Shown here piece after piece: positions 24,450-36,900 of a stretch of 64,000 nt of DNA. The DNA lies in NCBI GenBank assembly GCA_020746105.1, contig CM036618.1, forward strand, positions 13,251,001 through 13,315,000. Direction: 5' to 3'. Every line of letters begins with the position of its first letter. Position 1 is the stretch's first letter. The notes below the pieces were generated by a model. The model searched no databases and was not told the DNA's origin. It worked only from the letters and a program-made list of their open reading frames with translations. A program made the position numbers and the translations under genes. This DNA is from Trogon surrucura. Taxonomy: Eukaryota; Chordata; Aves; Trogoniformes; Trogonidae.

Positions 24450-26767
24450 TGTAGCAAAAATCTCGTTATAATGTGTTACCATTAAATTTAAATTTGTATT
24501 TTTACTCTAAAATTAGCAAATAGCTTTATTAGGGAACTAAGAAGTAGCTTTCCTGTGGCCAAAATACTGTGTTAAGGAAGTTTTTCATATTAAATAACTT
24601 TTGTGCTGCAGATTCATTAATATTTATTCTCTAAAATCTAGCAAAGGTCAGCCAAGAGGTAATTGTGTGAAGACTAAATACCTGTGCTCGGAACTTTTTG
24701 TACATTTTAAACCAAGTTTTTTTCCTTCTGCTTCTGTAAAACTAATTTGAAGGAGGACTTACTGACTCTGCCAGATCTCTCTTACTCTAAGATTGCCTTT
24801 TAGATGTTGTATCTGATGCGGGCATGCAGACGCACACACAGATACACGCACTTTCTTCCAGCGGTGTTGGGAATTTACATGGATGTGGGGAGTTCCCAGC
24901 ATCACTGCAGAGCAGGTAGCTGTGAACTGCAGTGGGGAGCACCACACAGCAGTTTGAGATGGCAAGTAATCCCATCCTATCATGCAGAAACTCCAGTTGA
25001 GTTAGGCAAAATTTTCCAAGCGCCAAATTGGTGTTTGGCCAGGACACTGCAGCAAAACCCTTACTTTTGAAGAAGTACTACTTGAGCATTAAGGAATTAA
25101 TGAATGAACATTAAGGAAGAGAAGAACATTAAGGAATAGAAGTGTGCTGACTTAACATTCCAGTCAAAAAGTAAAACCTCTGAACATAAAGGGCATGTCA
25201 GCATTGTATAACAAGGAATGGCCTCAACTTGGGCTCAGAATAATAATAAATTGTCATTTATTGTAAACCCCTAGCTGGTTTTAAGTGTGTCTTAAAAGTT
25301 CAGGTTTAACCCTAGGGGACAATTACAGATGAAATTTGTGCTGCTAACTCAGGCTGGTGTATCATCATTATTGCAGCCCAAGAGCAATAGATAGCATTTT
25401 ACTTTTTGTTGGCATTTTATCCTAGGTACAGTTTATGATCTGGTCTGGCATCACAGCACTGTCTGGACAGCAGAGGAGACCCCAGCTTACCTTTCTCTAG
25501 CTCTTGCTCTCAGGAGGATCTCCCTAGACAGGGGTGAGATTGCTCTTTCCTAGGGAGATACTGAGCATTTGTGGAAAGGAGAAGCTCCTGGAAGGAAGAG
25601 GCAGAGACCAGGCGAGGAGCAATTCTGCTGCAGGATGAGAAGCTGAGAGATTCCTTAGAGAAGCAGGCACGTGATCAGGCTTCAAGGTGATGGCAAGGAG
25701 ACTTTCATAGGACTGCACAGAGCTTTTTCATGCCAAATACACTGAAAACAAGGATAAAAAAATACAAAAAAAAAAAGGAGATAAAAATGCTTTTATTTTA
25801 ATCAGCCTCACTGAGCAGAGCTGTGCCCTGTCTGAGATTCAGAGCTTTCTGATATCCTTAGTGATTGCCTTAAGGGAAACATGGGGCAGTCCTGTATGTC
25901 TGGCTGACCTGAAGCTCACAAATCAGCTTATCCAGACTTACCCTTTTTCTGTAAGGGCTGTGAAAATGCTAACCAAACTAGTCAACTGCCAGGAGCTGCA
26001 CAACTGAGCTTGCTTAAATTCCTGAAATCTCACTGTACTACAGTGACACTGGGTGATGCTGAATCCATTCTCCATCTATAAATCACAGTGGGAGAAATTT
26101 AAGGCAGGTAAAACTTGGCAGTTACAGAGAATATCACATTCTTTTGTCAAAACTGTTTCTTTGGGCTTGTAAAGGCCCTAGTCAAATGTTAAAACTCCGT
26201 CCAAAAAATACTTATTTAATCTTTCTTTCAAAGAAACTGTTTCTAATTTCCTGTCAAATTTTACATCAGAACAGACCCAAAATGGTTATGGTGCTGAGCA
26301 AAAGCACCTAGAGCTTTTTTGCTCTGCAGCTCCACAGGGAAGAGGTGGTAACAGTTTCTTTCTGGAAAAAACTGTGCAGGAAATATTTTACCGACAAGAA
26401 GGTAGTCAGCAGGGCTGAAGGAGGAAATGTTCAACTTGCGACTGCTGATGTGAAATGTTGACGTAATCCCAGAGACCAACTTCTACCTTCTGACCAGCTC
26501 AATAAATGTACATCTGAATGCAATGACACATACCTTTGCATCTATATGTCTGCATAAATACAATGCTGAGATAATGATGAGATTTCAACTTGTTGCTTTG
26601 CCTTAGATGTAAACCATCTTTTCCTGTCTCATGGAAAAGTTCCTTAGCAGTGAGGGTTTCCCAGCTTTGAGAAGGCCATTTTTATCTGTAGGAAGACAGG
26701 TCCCTCACAGAGCTCAAAGAGCCAGAAAGGAAGGATTTAGAAGAAATTATTTTTTAAAAAGTAATTT
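24450..26767. other. Intergenic, no gene recognised
   Basis: AT-rich unique-looking sequence with a purine-rich section around 25500-25700. Overlapping small frames near 24760-25070 occur on both strands and are not credible genes. Confidence 0.6.
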
Positions 26768-27303
26768 GAGCAGTTTTGGGCCCCTCACTACAAGAAGGAC
26801 ATTGAGGTGCTGGAGAGGGTACAGAGGAGGGCTACCAAGCTGGCAAAGGATTTGGAACATGTGTCTTCTGAGGAACAATTGACGGATCTGGGGCTATTTA
26901 GCCTGGAGAAGAGGAGACTGAGGGGAGACCTCATCACTCTCTACAACTACCTGAAGGAAGGTTGTGGCGAGGCAGGGGTTGGTCTGTTCTCCCAAGTAGC
27001 AAATTATAGGACAAGGGGAAATGGACTTAGGTTGCACCGATGGGGATTCAGCTTGGATATTCGGAAGAATTTCTTTATTGAAAGGGTTGTCAGGCATTGG
27101 AACAGGCTCCCCAGGGAGGTGGTTGAGTCGCCATCACTGGAGGTGTTTAAGAGACGGGTGGATGTTGTGCTGAGGGACATGGTTTAGTGGTGTCGATAGG
27201 GCTAGGACAAAGGTTGGACTCAATGATCTTGAAGGTCTCTGCCAACTGAAACTGTTCTATGATTCCATGATTCTGTGATTCTATGATTCTATCATTCTAT
27301 GAC
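26768..27303 (+). mobile_element. CR1 LINE 3' part with an intact ORF2 C-terminus
   Basis: The reading frame from 26807 to the stop at 27187 is the C-terminal end of CR1 ORF2 (the reverse-transcriptase/endonuclease polyprotein): it opens [18 protein letters not shown], contains [17 protein letters not shown] and [17 protein letters not shown], and has no stop or frameshift. The 3' UTR follows and ends in six or seven imperfect copies of the 8-base ATTCTATG unit (27256-27303). It is 5'-truncated at about 26768, so it cannot move by itself. The intact frame suggests it is among the younger copies here. Confidence 0.93.
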
Positions 27304-29851
27304 CAGTAAGCACTGCAAGTAACCCATCAATGGTTTTGAGTCAGTTCCTGTTCCTAGAATAAGTTTATGTTTAGTAAGAGACTGCACAAATAATTTTCTG
27401 GAAGTGGACCAGGACATAACTCTCCGCTCCCAAGTGAATTCCCTAATCATAATTCTACTTAATGTTATTGACAACGTGGTCTAAAGAAATTTGAGCTAGT
27501 TTCTTGTGGCAAGACTACTTCAGTGAGGACAAGTAGGATGTCATTCCTCTGTCTCATTGTACCTTCAGGAATAGCTACCCATTGCGGCTGCAGGGCGTCT
27601 GCTTCTGTCAGCATCTGATACGGTCTGAGAAACTTTGCAGATCAAATCCCAGAGGTGCCCCAGGGAGATGTTTGTTCTGTCTGGGACCCTGGACCTGAGC
27701 TAATAGTCATTTACTCAAAGTAGGATGTCTTGACGTGCACAGAGGTACTTTTTTAGCACTTAAAGATAGAAAACAAACAAACAAACAAACAAACAAACAA
27801 ACAAACAAACAAACAGCAACTAAACAGCTAGGGAGATTAGGTTTAGCCAGCTGCTTAAAGTGGATTTTAAAACCTGCATCTGCCCAACATATCTGACATG
27901 AGTCAGGTGCTACTTACATTGAGTATGACAGAGATTTTTGTGGTCACTGAAGAGTTAGATGTGTCTGAAGAAAAATATCACACTCTGCATGGTCTGCTGG
28001 AGAGAAAATTAAAATGTATGTGTCTGCTCTTACAGAAAGAATGATAAAATTAAGTTGATCCCTCTGATTTGGTCTCATATACTGAGAGAGAGCATGTTTC
28101 CCACATTGCTCCTTTCTTCAAGAATAAATAGGACCTAAAATAAAAAATGTGAATAAATGAAACTGTTTAATTCAAGTTTAATTCAAGGTAAAGCAAGTGT
28201 CCAGAACAGGTATGTGTAATACTTTTACTTTATAAATGGATTTCACTAGATTTTTAAAAGATACTTTGTTATAGCTGCTGCCACTGATTTCCGTACTAGA
28301 AGATATGAGCAGTTTCAGCAGACCCTGAAGAAAATTGCTAGAACTAGGCCAATCATCCCAAAAGACTGAAGGTGCTAACATTTTAAACAACAAACCTATT
28401 AAAATGCATATTTTTTTTTCATTACTAGGTATGGTATGTTAAGGAACTATTTTACGTGAAGCTGGATAAGAAGGAAGATGAAAACTGAGGCGACTATAAT
28501 CAATACCATAAAGGGAAAGAAAAGTGTTTTTTTCTGATATTACTGCTCGTATAAAAGTTGTTCATCCTGTATTTATGCATGTAGAAATATTTTACAGGGC
28601 GTGGATGGCATTTCTATAATTTATAGTGGGAGCTAAGGCAAACCAATCCACCAGCATCAGTTAAAATCAATACAATCTACAGCAACTGTCTGCAATGCAG
28701 AGGATACAGGGGCAGGCATTTAAAGACAGCCAGAATACGAAAAAGCTGGCAATAAAGAAAATTATACACTGATGACTGAATGCAAATTTTAGAAAACAAC
28801 AACAACAAACACCATAAAATCTATGCAGGCCAAAGCTCTCCTCAAAGAGGCAGTATTTTTAAACTTGTAGTAGGTAGCAATGACCTAAGTGTCATTGCAG
28901 GAACAACAGTGACAAAAGAGTGAGCTGCTGTTAGACAAGCTTTGGACAGTAACAGGTACTGTTACATGAAGTCATCAAGTTATCTTGTTTTTGCTCCAGT
29001 TAATGCAGTAAGGGATCATTTAAAATGAAGATCCCACTCTGCCAGTCTTAATAGTACTTTATCTGTTTCACTTTCTTGCTAGGGAGAATTAAAAATGAAA
29101 CACGTAGTAACATTTTTCTCAGGGCTCATCACTGCCGTGAGGAATACCTTCCCCGTGAGCTGAAATCCAACGATTTAGCATCATACTTCATGTAGATGTA
29201 AGACAGACTCTTTTGCCTAGAGGACACTGTAATGATACACTCTCTGTAGTTAAAATTGCAAATTATTTCCATGTCAGCCTGGTTTTTAATCTTGCCATTT
29301 TAAATGGCCAAAACAAAATTGATCTTGCTGAGGTATTTGTTTGTTCTAAAAAATTAAAAGCTTGGTGAAAAGCTGATAAGCAAATTGTTTTAATAAGATA
29401 TGACAGTTTTATTAAACTTCCTTCAGTAAACTTCTGACTTCCTTTTTAATTAACATTATGTCTCAAAAGCTTCTGGGCTATAGTGACACCAAACATAGTT
29501 CATTTTTATTGATCTCAGAATTCAAAATGGAACTTCTGCATACTTTAAGATCGTAATGTGTCTGGTATTTAAATTATCCTAAATGCATTTGGAGAACATA
29601 AATGGATTTTATTACATATGGAATTTCAGTTACACTTTTTAATGGAATCTGCAGACTTATTGTAACATATTATTCCTGATGTGAAAGAGGAGAGGCTGAA
29701 CTAATGTGTTTCTTATATAATATCAACACTTTTTAATGTTGTTATTAAGCATCCATGTCATGTCTAGGAATCCACAAGTATCAAACTCCCAGAGATGGAG
29801 CTGTGGTCTAACGAAGGTTCCAGGTAACACCATGTTGAGGAAAATCATATG
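27304..29851. other. Intergenic, no gene recognised
   Basis: AT-rich unique-looking sequence containing a (CAAA)n microsatellite. Around 29270-29480 it is A/T-rich with homeodomain-like TAATTA and TTTAATT words. No gene seen. Confidence 0.6.
27770..27815. repeat. (CAAA)n microsatellite
   Basis: About 11 units of AAAC in a row, uninterrupted. Likely to be polymorphic in length. Confidence 0.93.
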
Positions 29852-30043
29852 AAGGTGGTAAAACACTGGCACAGGTTGCCCAGAGAGGTGGTGGAGGCCC
29901 CATCCCTGGAGACATTCAAGGTCAGGCCTGATGGGGCTCTGAGCAACCTGATCTAGTTAAAGATGTCCCTGCTCACTGCAGCGGGGTTGCACTAGATGAC
30001 CTTTAGAGGTTCCTTCCAACTCAGCACATTCTATGATTCTATA
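29852..30043 (+). mobile_element. CR1 LINE 3' fragment
   Basis: Runs from 'gaaggtggtaaaacactggc' through 'acattcaaggtcaggcctga' and 'cctttagaggttccttccaa' to CATTCTATGATTCTAT. Same subfamily as 38840-39036, marked by 'gagcaacctgatctagttaa' and 'ctgctcactgcag'. Confidence 0.92.
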
Positions 30044-32203
30044 TAGACTGCATTGGAATGGTAAGGTGGCCGAGAGGTGATAGACCTCAGATAAAAAAAT
30101 CTTACTCATCATCATTCAGATGGTGTTACTACTGACAAGTCGGAAAGGAAAAGCAACTAAAAATCAGTCCAATACCTTGGTCTATGACTCCTGACTCCTT
30201 GCAAAGTTTTAATGTTCTTAAATATTTTTGAGAATTCCTTTCTTTACTTATGGGCTGGAGACCTTCAGAAGAAGCTAGGAACTGCCAAGGTTCCGAATGA
30301 CTCTTCAGGCATCTAACATTGTTTCTGGCATGATTAAGTTACAGATATATTTTTTTATTATTATTATCTCAAAACTAATGACAAACATCACTCTTCAGGC
30401 TAGGCTAACATTTTCATATCTCTCAAAGAATCTAAGCCACAGATTTCTTGTTACTGTATGCTTTCACTGGAGTTTTGCTGGGATCTCTCATCCCTTATGT
30501 AGGTTATAAGATCACACATTAACTAGACTGACTTCCTTCTCTTAAGCTATTGTCATTCTTACAAATTTTGATTGCCCCCCAAAATAAAAAGAGACACAAC
30601 CAACGTGTGGTAGCAAAACTTTGCTTGGTGCAGAAAGTTTAGTTTAATATTTCTAATCTTTCCAGGAGCCAGGATATTTAGATGGAGTTTGATTCTGACT
30701 TCAAATTCAAGCCAAGAACAAATGCAAATGCCTTTATGGAAATGTGAGACAATTCAGACATATCTATTCGATGAGAATACACAAGAATACAGAAATACTT
30801 TTGCCCATATGTTAATTGGAAATTGAAAGTTGAAAAGTAAACTACTCCCATTTTTCTAAATGATTGTTTCTGCAAATTCAGAGATTCAGTAAGCCTACCC
30901 TGTGAAACTTCAGATTGATTTTGTAATTAATATTCTCACTGAGGTGGGCGTTTTGGAGCTGTTGCTTTCAGCTACAAGTATAGAAAGTTCTACCATGTAC
31001 CAAAGCAACAGCAGTGTAGCAATGTGACAATGCTGAAGATCACAAATTATTTGGCAATCTGCATAAGTTCAGATACGCATTATGTTGATTAACTGCTAGA
31101 CTTGAAATGCCTGGCACTAGACATCGAGACTGCTGCAAGTAATACCACAGACAGACATCTCTTCTTTGGCCTAGTAAGTGATCCAGAAGGCCCTCTTAAA
31201 AAGATATTTTAAGTCCATTTTAAATCAATAGACCAAATGGCTGCTAGGATCACTACTGACTTCATTGGGCTCAGCCTTTATATCACCATTTTTCTGGTGC
31301 CAAAAAGGATAAGGAGAATGATGTTACTCCTTTTTGTACTGGTCTGAAAGCTGAATCAGGGCAGGAGTGCCTCACTTTCCTCAGATGACTGCAGGAAAAC
31401 TTGTTAATTTAGCTAATATAACAGAAATACCTTTGTAAATAAAAAAAAAAAGGTTGTATAAACAATGGCTGTTAGTCTTTTACTTTTGTTCGTAGTATTT
31501 CTCCACACAAATCTGAAAGAGGTGCTCTGTGATGCATCTTTCACTTATTGACAGGCTTCTGGTCCTGGGAGGGAGTAATTACACCCCTGTTGCCAGGTTA
31601 TATATGCAGGATTTTTTATTCAGTTCTTCAGAGAGCTATACATTTCACTGCCTGGTTAAAAAAGATGTTAGCACATGTCAAATTCCAACCAGGTGTAACT
31701 CACCAGAGAAAGGTTTGAGTTGTTACAGGTGGGAATTTGTCAGAGAATTGAACAGAAGAGACATGTAGCAAAAGGATTCCAAGCCACTACCACGTCTAGC
31801 ACTTAGCAGTGACTTTGTCCCCTGCAAAGGTCAAAGTTTCAAAAAATATTACAGTGGATGCTGCTCATAGCCTTTGGGGAAGTTTCTCTAGAATAAAGGA
31901 GAAGCACCAAGTTCATGGACCCACTGGAAGTGTGTGATGGTGACTTCCTTCAGTATCTTCACTCTACAAGGTATGGTTTTAACATGAGGAGCTGAGAACA
32001 AACTCCATCCATTAAAAAAGTGTATTTCCTCCCTGTTGGCTTACATAGCTTCCCTATAGGGGTAGAGAGGACAGTGTGTGAGGGGGTGTTGCAAATTCCT
32101 CTCTCTGTGCGAGGGCAGTGGTCCAGATCATAATGAAGAGTGGACACACAGGCTTTACTCCAAATATACTAAGGCCATAAACTTACATCAACATTGGTGA
32201 TCT
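30044..32203. other. Intergenic, no gene recognised
   Basis: AT-rich unique-looking sequence; no repeat family recognised. The short open frames have no recognisable domain. Confidence 0.6.
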
Positions 32204-32655
32204 TTCATAGAATGCCAGAAGGGTGTGAATCGAAAAGGACCTTTAAAAATCATCTAGTCCAATTCCTTAGCTGTGGGCAGGGACATCCAGTAGATCAGGG
32301 TGCTCAAAGTCCAGTCCAACCTGACCTTGAACACTTCCAGGGAGGGGCCATTCACAACTTCTCTGGGCAACCTGCTCCTGTGTCTCACCACTCTCATCAT
32401 AAAAAATTTCTTCCTTATATCTGATTCTACTCTCTTTTGGTTTAAAATCATTACTTCGTGTCCTGTCACTACAAGCCCTGATAAAAAGACTCTACATCTT
32501 CTTATAAGCCCCTTCTGTAGGCCACAATAAGATCTCACTGGAGCCCTCTCTTCTCCAGGCTGAAACACCCCAACTGTTTCAGCCTTTCTTCATAGGAGAA
32601 GGGTTCCATTCCTCTGATCATTTTCATGACTCTCTTCTGGACCTGCTCCAACAGG
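32204..32655 (-). mobile_element. CR1 LINE 3' part
   Basis: The + strand begins TCATAGAATGCCAGAAGGG and passes through 'aatcatctagtccaattcct', 'cttgaacacttccagggagg' and 'gaacccttctcctatgaaga' (as complement) to 'ctgctccaacaggg', where it is 5'-truncated. The minus-strand ORF2 tail is broken. Confidence 0.9.
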
Positions 32656-33235
32656 GATTATGTTTGAGTTGAGACTGTTCTGTGGGCTGGGGCATGATAC
32701 TTCATGTGCAAGAACATGGTAAATATTGTAGTTTCCCAACATCCAAAAAATGTATCTTCATTCTAATACAGGAAATTACAAATGAAGATTAATGAATTTG
32801 TGAGGAAAGGGAATAAACTGCTGGTCGCTTTCTTTTTTACTGTGACAACAAGGAAAGATCTTGAATTCCTCCTTCCCCCCCTGCTCTTTGTAATACATGG
32901 CACATCAATATATAGTGATAATTTTTTAAACTTCATAGTGATATATATTACAGATATGTATTACAGATTCAAATTTTTAGCTGACCCAGTCAACTTCTTG
33001 AAAGTATTTAGAATCATTAGACTTCATTTTATGATGACTGGAAATGCTATCTTGCCATCAGGGACCTGCATAGGTGTTGGCATAGTAAATATCAAGTTAC
33101 GCATTCATTCTGACATTCAGTTAAAGTTGACTCAGAAGGATTAATTGCTCTCAGGTGTGCTCAGTTCTTCTAAGGAAGATTTAGTTCCAAACTGCAACTT
33201 CATCCATTAAATTTTCTGATCTGAATTGAATCATG
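32656..33235. other. Spacer between two CR1 copies
   Basis: Nothing recognised. The 120-residue frame at 32782-33144 has no known domain and is AT-biased, so I treat it as chance. Confidence 0.5.
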
Positions 33236-33947
33236 TCTGGCAAGGCAACAAGTGGATTGATACCAGCCCTGCAGAGGAAGACTTGGGGGTGCTGGTCGGT
33301 GAGGTGCTCAACATGACCCAGCAATGTGTGCTGGCAGCCCAAAAAGCCAACTGTGTCCTAGGCTGCATCAAAAGAAGTGTGGTCAGCAGGTCAAGGGAGG
33401 TGATTCTCACCCTTTGCTCTTTTGAGACCCCCACTTGCAGTTCTGTGTCCAGTTGTGGGGCCCCCAGTGTAAGAAAGATATGAAACTGCTCTAGTGGGTC
33501 CAGAGGAGGGTCACAAAGATGATCAGAGGGTTGGAGCACCTCCCCTGTGAGGACAGGCTGAGACAGTTGGGGTTATTGGAGAAAAGAAGGCTCGAGGGAG
33601 ACCTTTTAGTGGCCTTTCAGTACCTGAAGGGGGCTACAGGAAAGCTGGGGAGGGACTGTTTTCGAGGGTGTGAAGTGGTAGGACGAGGGGTAATGGTTTA
33701 AACTACAGCAGCTTCGATTTAGCTTAGACATTAGGAAGCAATTATTTTCCGTGAGGGTGGTGAGACACCGGAACAGGTTGCCCCGGGAAGTTGTGGATGC
33801 CCCCTCCCTGGAAGTGTTCAAGGCCAGGCCAGATGGGGTTTTGAGCAATGTGATCTAGTGGGCGGTGTCCCTGCCCGTGGCAGGGGGTTTGAACTAGATT
33901 ATCTTCAAGGTCTCTTCCAACTCAAACTACTCTATGATTCTGTGATG
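33236..33947 (+). mobile_element. CR1 LINE 3' part including the end of the reverse transcriptase region
   Basis: Opens in ORF2 with frame I-D-T-S-P-A-E-E-D-L-G-V-L-V (33250-33290) and the A-A-Q-K-A-N-C-V-L-G-C-I-K-R-S signature, continues through 'ggagcacctcccctgtgagg' and ends CTCTATGATTCTGTGATGA. The ORF2 frame is disrupted. Same subfamily as the copy at 41120-42100. Confidence 0.92.
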
Positions 33948-36900
33948 ATGTGATCACCCTCCATTGGATTTTCTAAGTGCCTTTACAATAGACAATGGTG
34001 ACTGGGATAGAACGAAGACAGTTTTGTTGCTTTAGGACAATTTATCTTTCTACTGACATATGTATAAACCATATATATATATATCTATTCAGAGCACACA
34101 GCACAACCTTCTAGCTGCTAGCCATTAGCCAACAGTCCCAAGGGACCCTTACACTGTAAATTTTCCTGGCTACAAGTAGGATGATATAACTTCTCATGCA
34201 CTTGCACAGAGAGTAGCCCAAGCTTGTAAAATGGTGTCCCTTTACAGGCAGCGTTGAGATCATAACTGGATGCAGCTGGAATCAATGCTGGACTTCTGGT
34301 TTATGTCATTGTGGCTTCAAATAGCTGGTTTATAATAATCTGTTTACCTCACACTAGAGCAGAGGAGCAAAAGTGTTCAGGCTGCCACACACCAGTGACA
34401 GCTACGCGTTGGCAACAGAGCTCAGTCTTCTTGCCTCTCAGGAGAGACCCATTAGCTGTGTTTCTTCACTTTGTGTCTTCTGCAGCTGAAACGTGTTTGA
34501 CTTTCCAGCACTAGAACAAAGACATGTTTGTAGAACAAATTCTGCTGGGAAGGACAACTATTGGTGCTGTTTCTCTGCTGAAACCACTTCAACTTTAGAT
34601 TAAACTAACTGCACTTTAACAGCGCAGAAAAAAAAATACTCTAGTCTCAGTTGGGAAATTAGGAGCTCACTTGAGAAATGTAACCTAATTTGGGTTTAGC
34701 ACCAAATTACACTCTGTGTTATGAGTGCTATGATATTGCTGCTTACACAAACTCTTTTTGGTCCAGGCATTTCTGCATAGTGCCACATTCCTGACTTCAG
34801 AAATGAGCAGAGCCTGAGCTGTGTGAGAGGGTCATTTCTAGGATGAGTTGGCAATGGAGCTTATCTTGCATAAGTGTTCAAAATACAGTTACATTATTAT
34901 ATAAAAAAACCCCAAAAGACAGACTCCATCTTTTTCTTTGGATTTTGTTTGCTTAAATGGCCATGCAAACATTTTTTGAGACCCTAAGTGTATGTGGTAA
35001 GTATGCTCTAAACAAGATGTAATCATATTTGCAGCACCACAAAAGAGCAGAGGAAGATCAAATTCTGAACCAGTCCTGGGTGGGAAACAAGACTTGCTGG
35101 AGTACTGTGGTTCTGGTTATGTACAGAAGAATAGTAAATAACTTTCACAAAATGTCTAGTACATTTTGTCTTTATGTTTGGGATAGGCTGCAGCTGACAA
35201 AGTCTGATAAAACATTTCAGTTCGATACATTTTATTTTGAATGCCATATATGTTAGAAAAATTACTGCCCCATCGAGTTTTCTAGATATAAAAACTATTT
35301 CTGTCTCTGGAATTAGCAGTCCAATAGTGAAATCATACAGCTCTATTATTTATATAAGTAGTTCAGTGACTGTCATGTCCATGCTAATTGTCACAACAAT
35401 TAGCTGCTTAACTGTGCTGATTTTTTTTTTTTTAAATTGTGCTCCTTGCTTAGTCAACAGAGTTTCTAGGACTGACTCAGAGGGTTTGCTCATCCCACTC
35501 AGAAACAGTGAACTCTAATCTCTCATTTTTACATTTCACCATTAAACTTGCCAATTGGGATATCAGTGTCATAAATCCAGATCCACCCTACCTTATTTAG
35601 GCATTACGTCAAGAATGGGTCTCCAGAGGATAATTCAAACTGTTGTTGAGTAGATTTGTCTCCAGCAATGCCCATCCATTCTCTGTTGACTTGAGATATG
35701 TAAGGCAATCAAACTCCTAACTAAAACACTTCAAGTATCTACAGCCAGCTGAGACGAATATAGCATCTACCTCATACATGTTATCAATTATTTCGTTTTC
35801 TTACAACACAATGGGCACACATATAGATACATTGGCTATATCAAATAGTAGACAAGCTCTCAGGGAGAAGATTTATAGGGTTTAGTTGAAAACTTCGTAA
35901 GTGATGAAGTGGTATTTATATGAACTGGGGTATGGCAAGCCTTGCTGTAGATGAAAATGTATTGCTAGGGTTTGAATGGAAAGCCTGTCTCACTACCACA
36001 GATCGTTATTCCTAGGAACAGAGCATAGCATAGAAGGAGTCAGGGGCAGAAGGAACAACAAGAAAAACAACAATCCTGTGGGGCTTTAGCTAGAGAGTAA
36101 AATGGGTCAGAAGGAAGCAAGAAAGTTCCATAGAGAAAGGCAGCACTGGGATACTTAAGTTGTTAGAGACAAGGATTATAGTAAATAGGTCAAAGGATTA
36201 TTTTTAAGGATGGGAAATATCTGAATGCTGGGATGGAAAGTGATTCACTCTCTAATTACAAATTCATGGCTTCACATTATGCCCTTCCACTAAACTGCAA
36301 AAAACGAACCCTCTCCTTTTACCTGACCTCCTTGATATCCATACCTAAACTTTTGTAATGAATTTGGTACCAAACAAGATATTATGGATATTAAAGGAAT
36401 TACCACAAAAACAGGCTCTTGACTAAATAATTAATAATTTTTCCTTTTGAGAAATGTGTACATTTTAGTTCTGAATGCTCTGATTTCAGCCCTACTTTTA
36501 TTTCTAAAATAATATTCTGGAAAGACAACTAAAATTGAGATGGAAAAACATCCAAATGATCATGTAACAAAGGTCTGAAGCCAAAAGAAAATTACTAAGC
36601 ATGCGCTGCTGTATTTTTCAGATTATGTTAGCTGTGATTCATGCTGCTATTCTTTATTTTCTTGTACTGTACTCTTGGGATTGCTGCATATCTATCATAA
36701 CCTTTTTTTTTTTGATTGGATAATTTGTGAAGAGGGTGCAAAGTGTTGAACGATCTAGGTAGATAGATTTTTCTTCTCTTATTTTTGAGCTAAGGACAAC
36801 CTGTTTCTGTATAATTATGTGTAAACATCAAAAATACCAGTTCATCTGAAAGAAAGGACACACCATGCTGGTGTGCAGTATCATGTTATCAGGTGGCATT

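Noticed and set aside
27770..27815. CRISPR-like or regulatory tandem array
   Set aside because: It is a plain (CAAA)n microsatellite without spacers.
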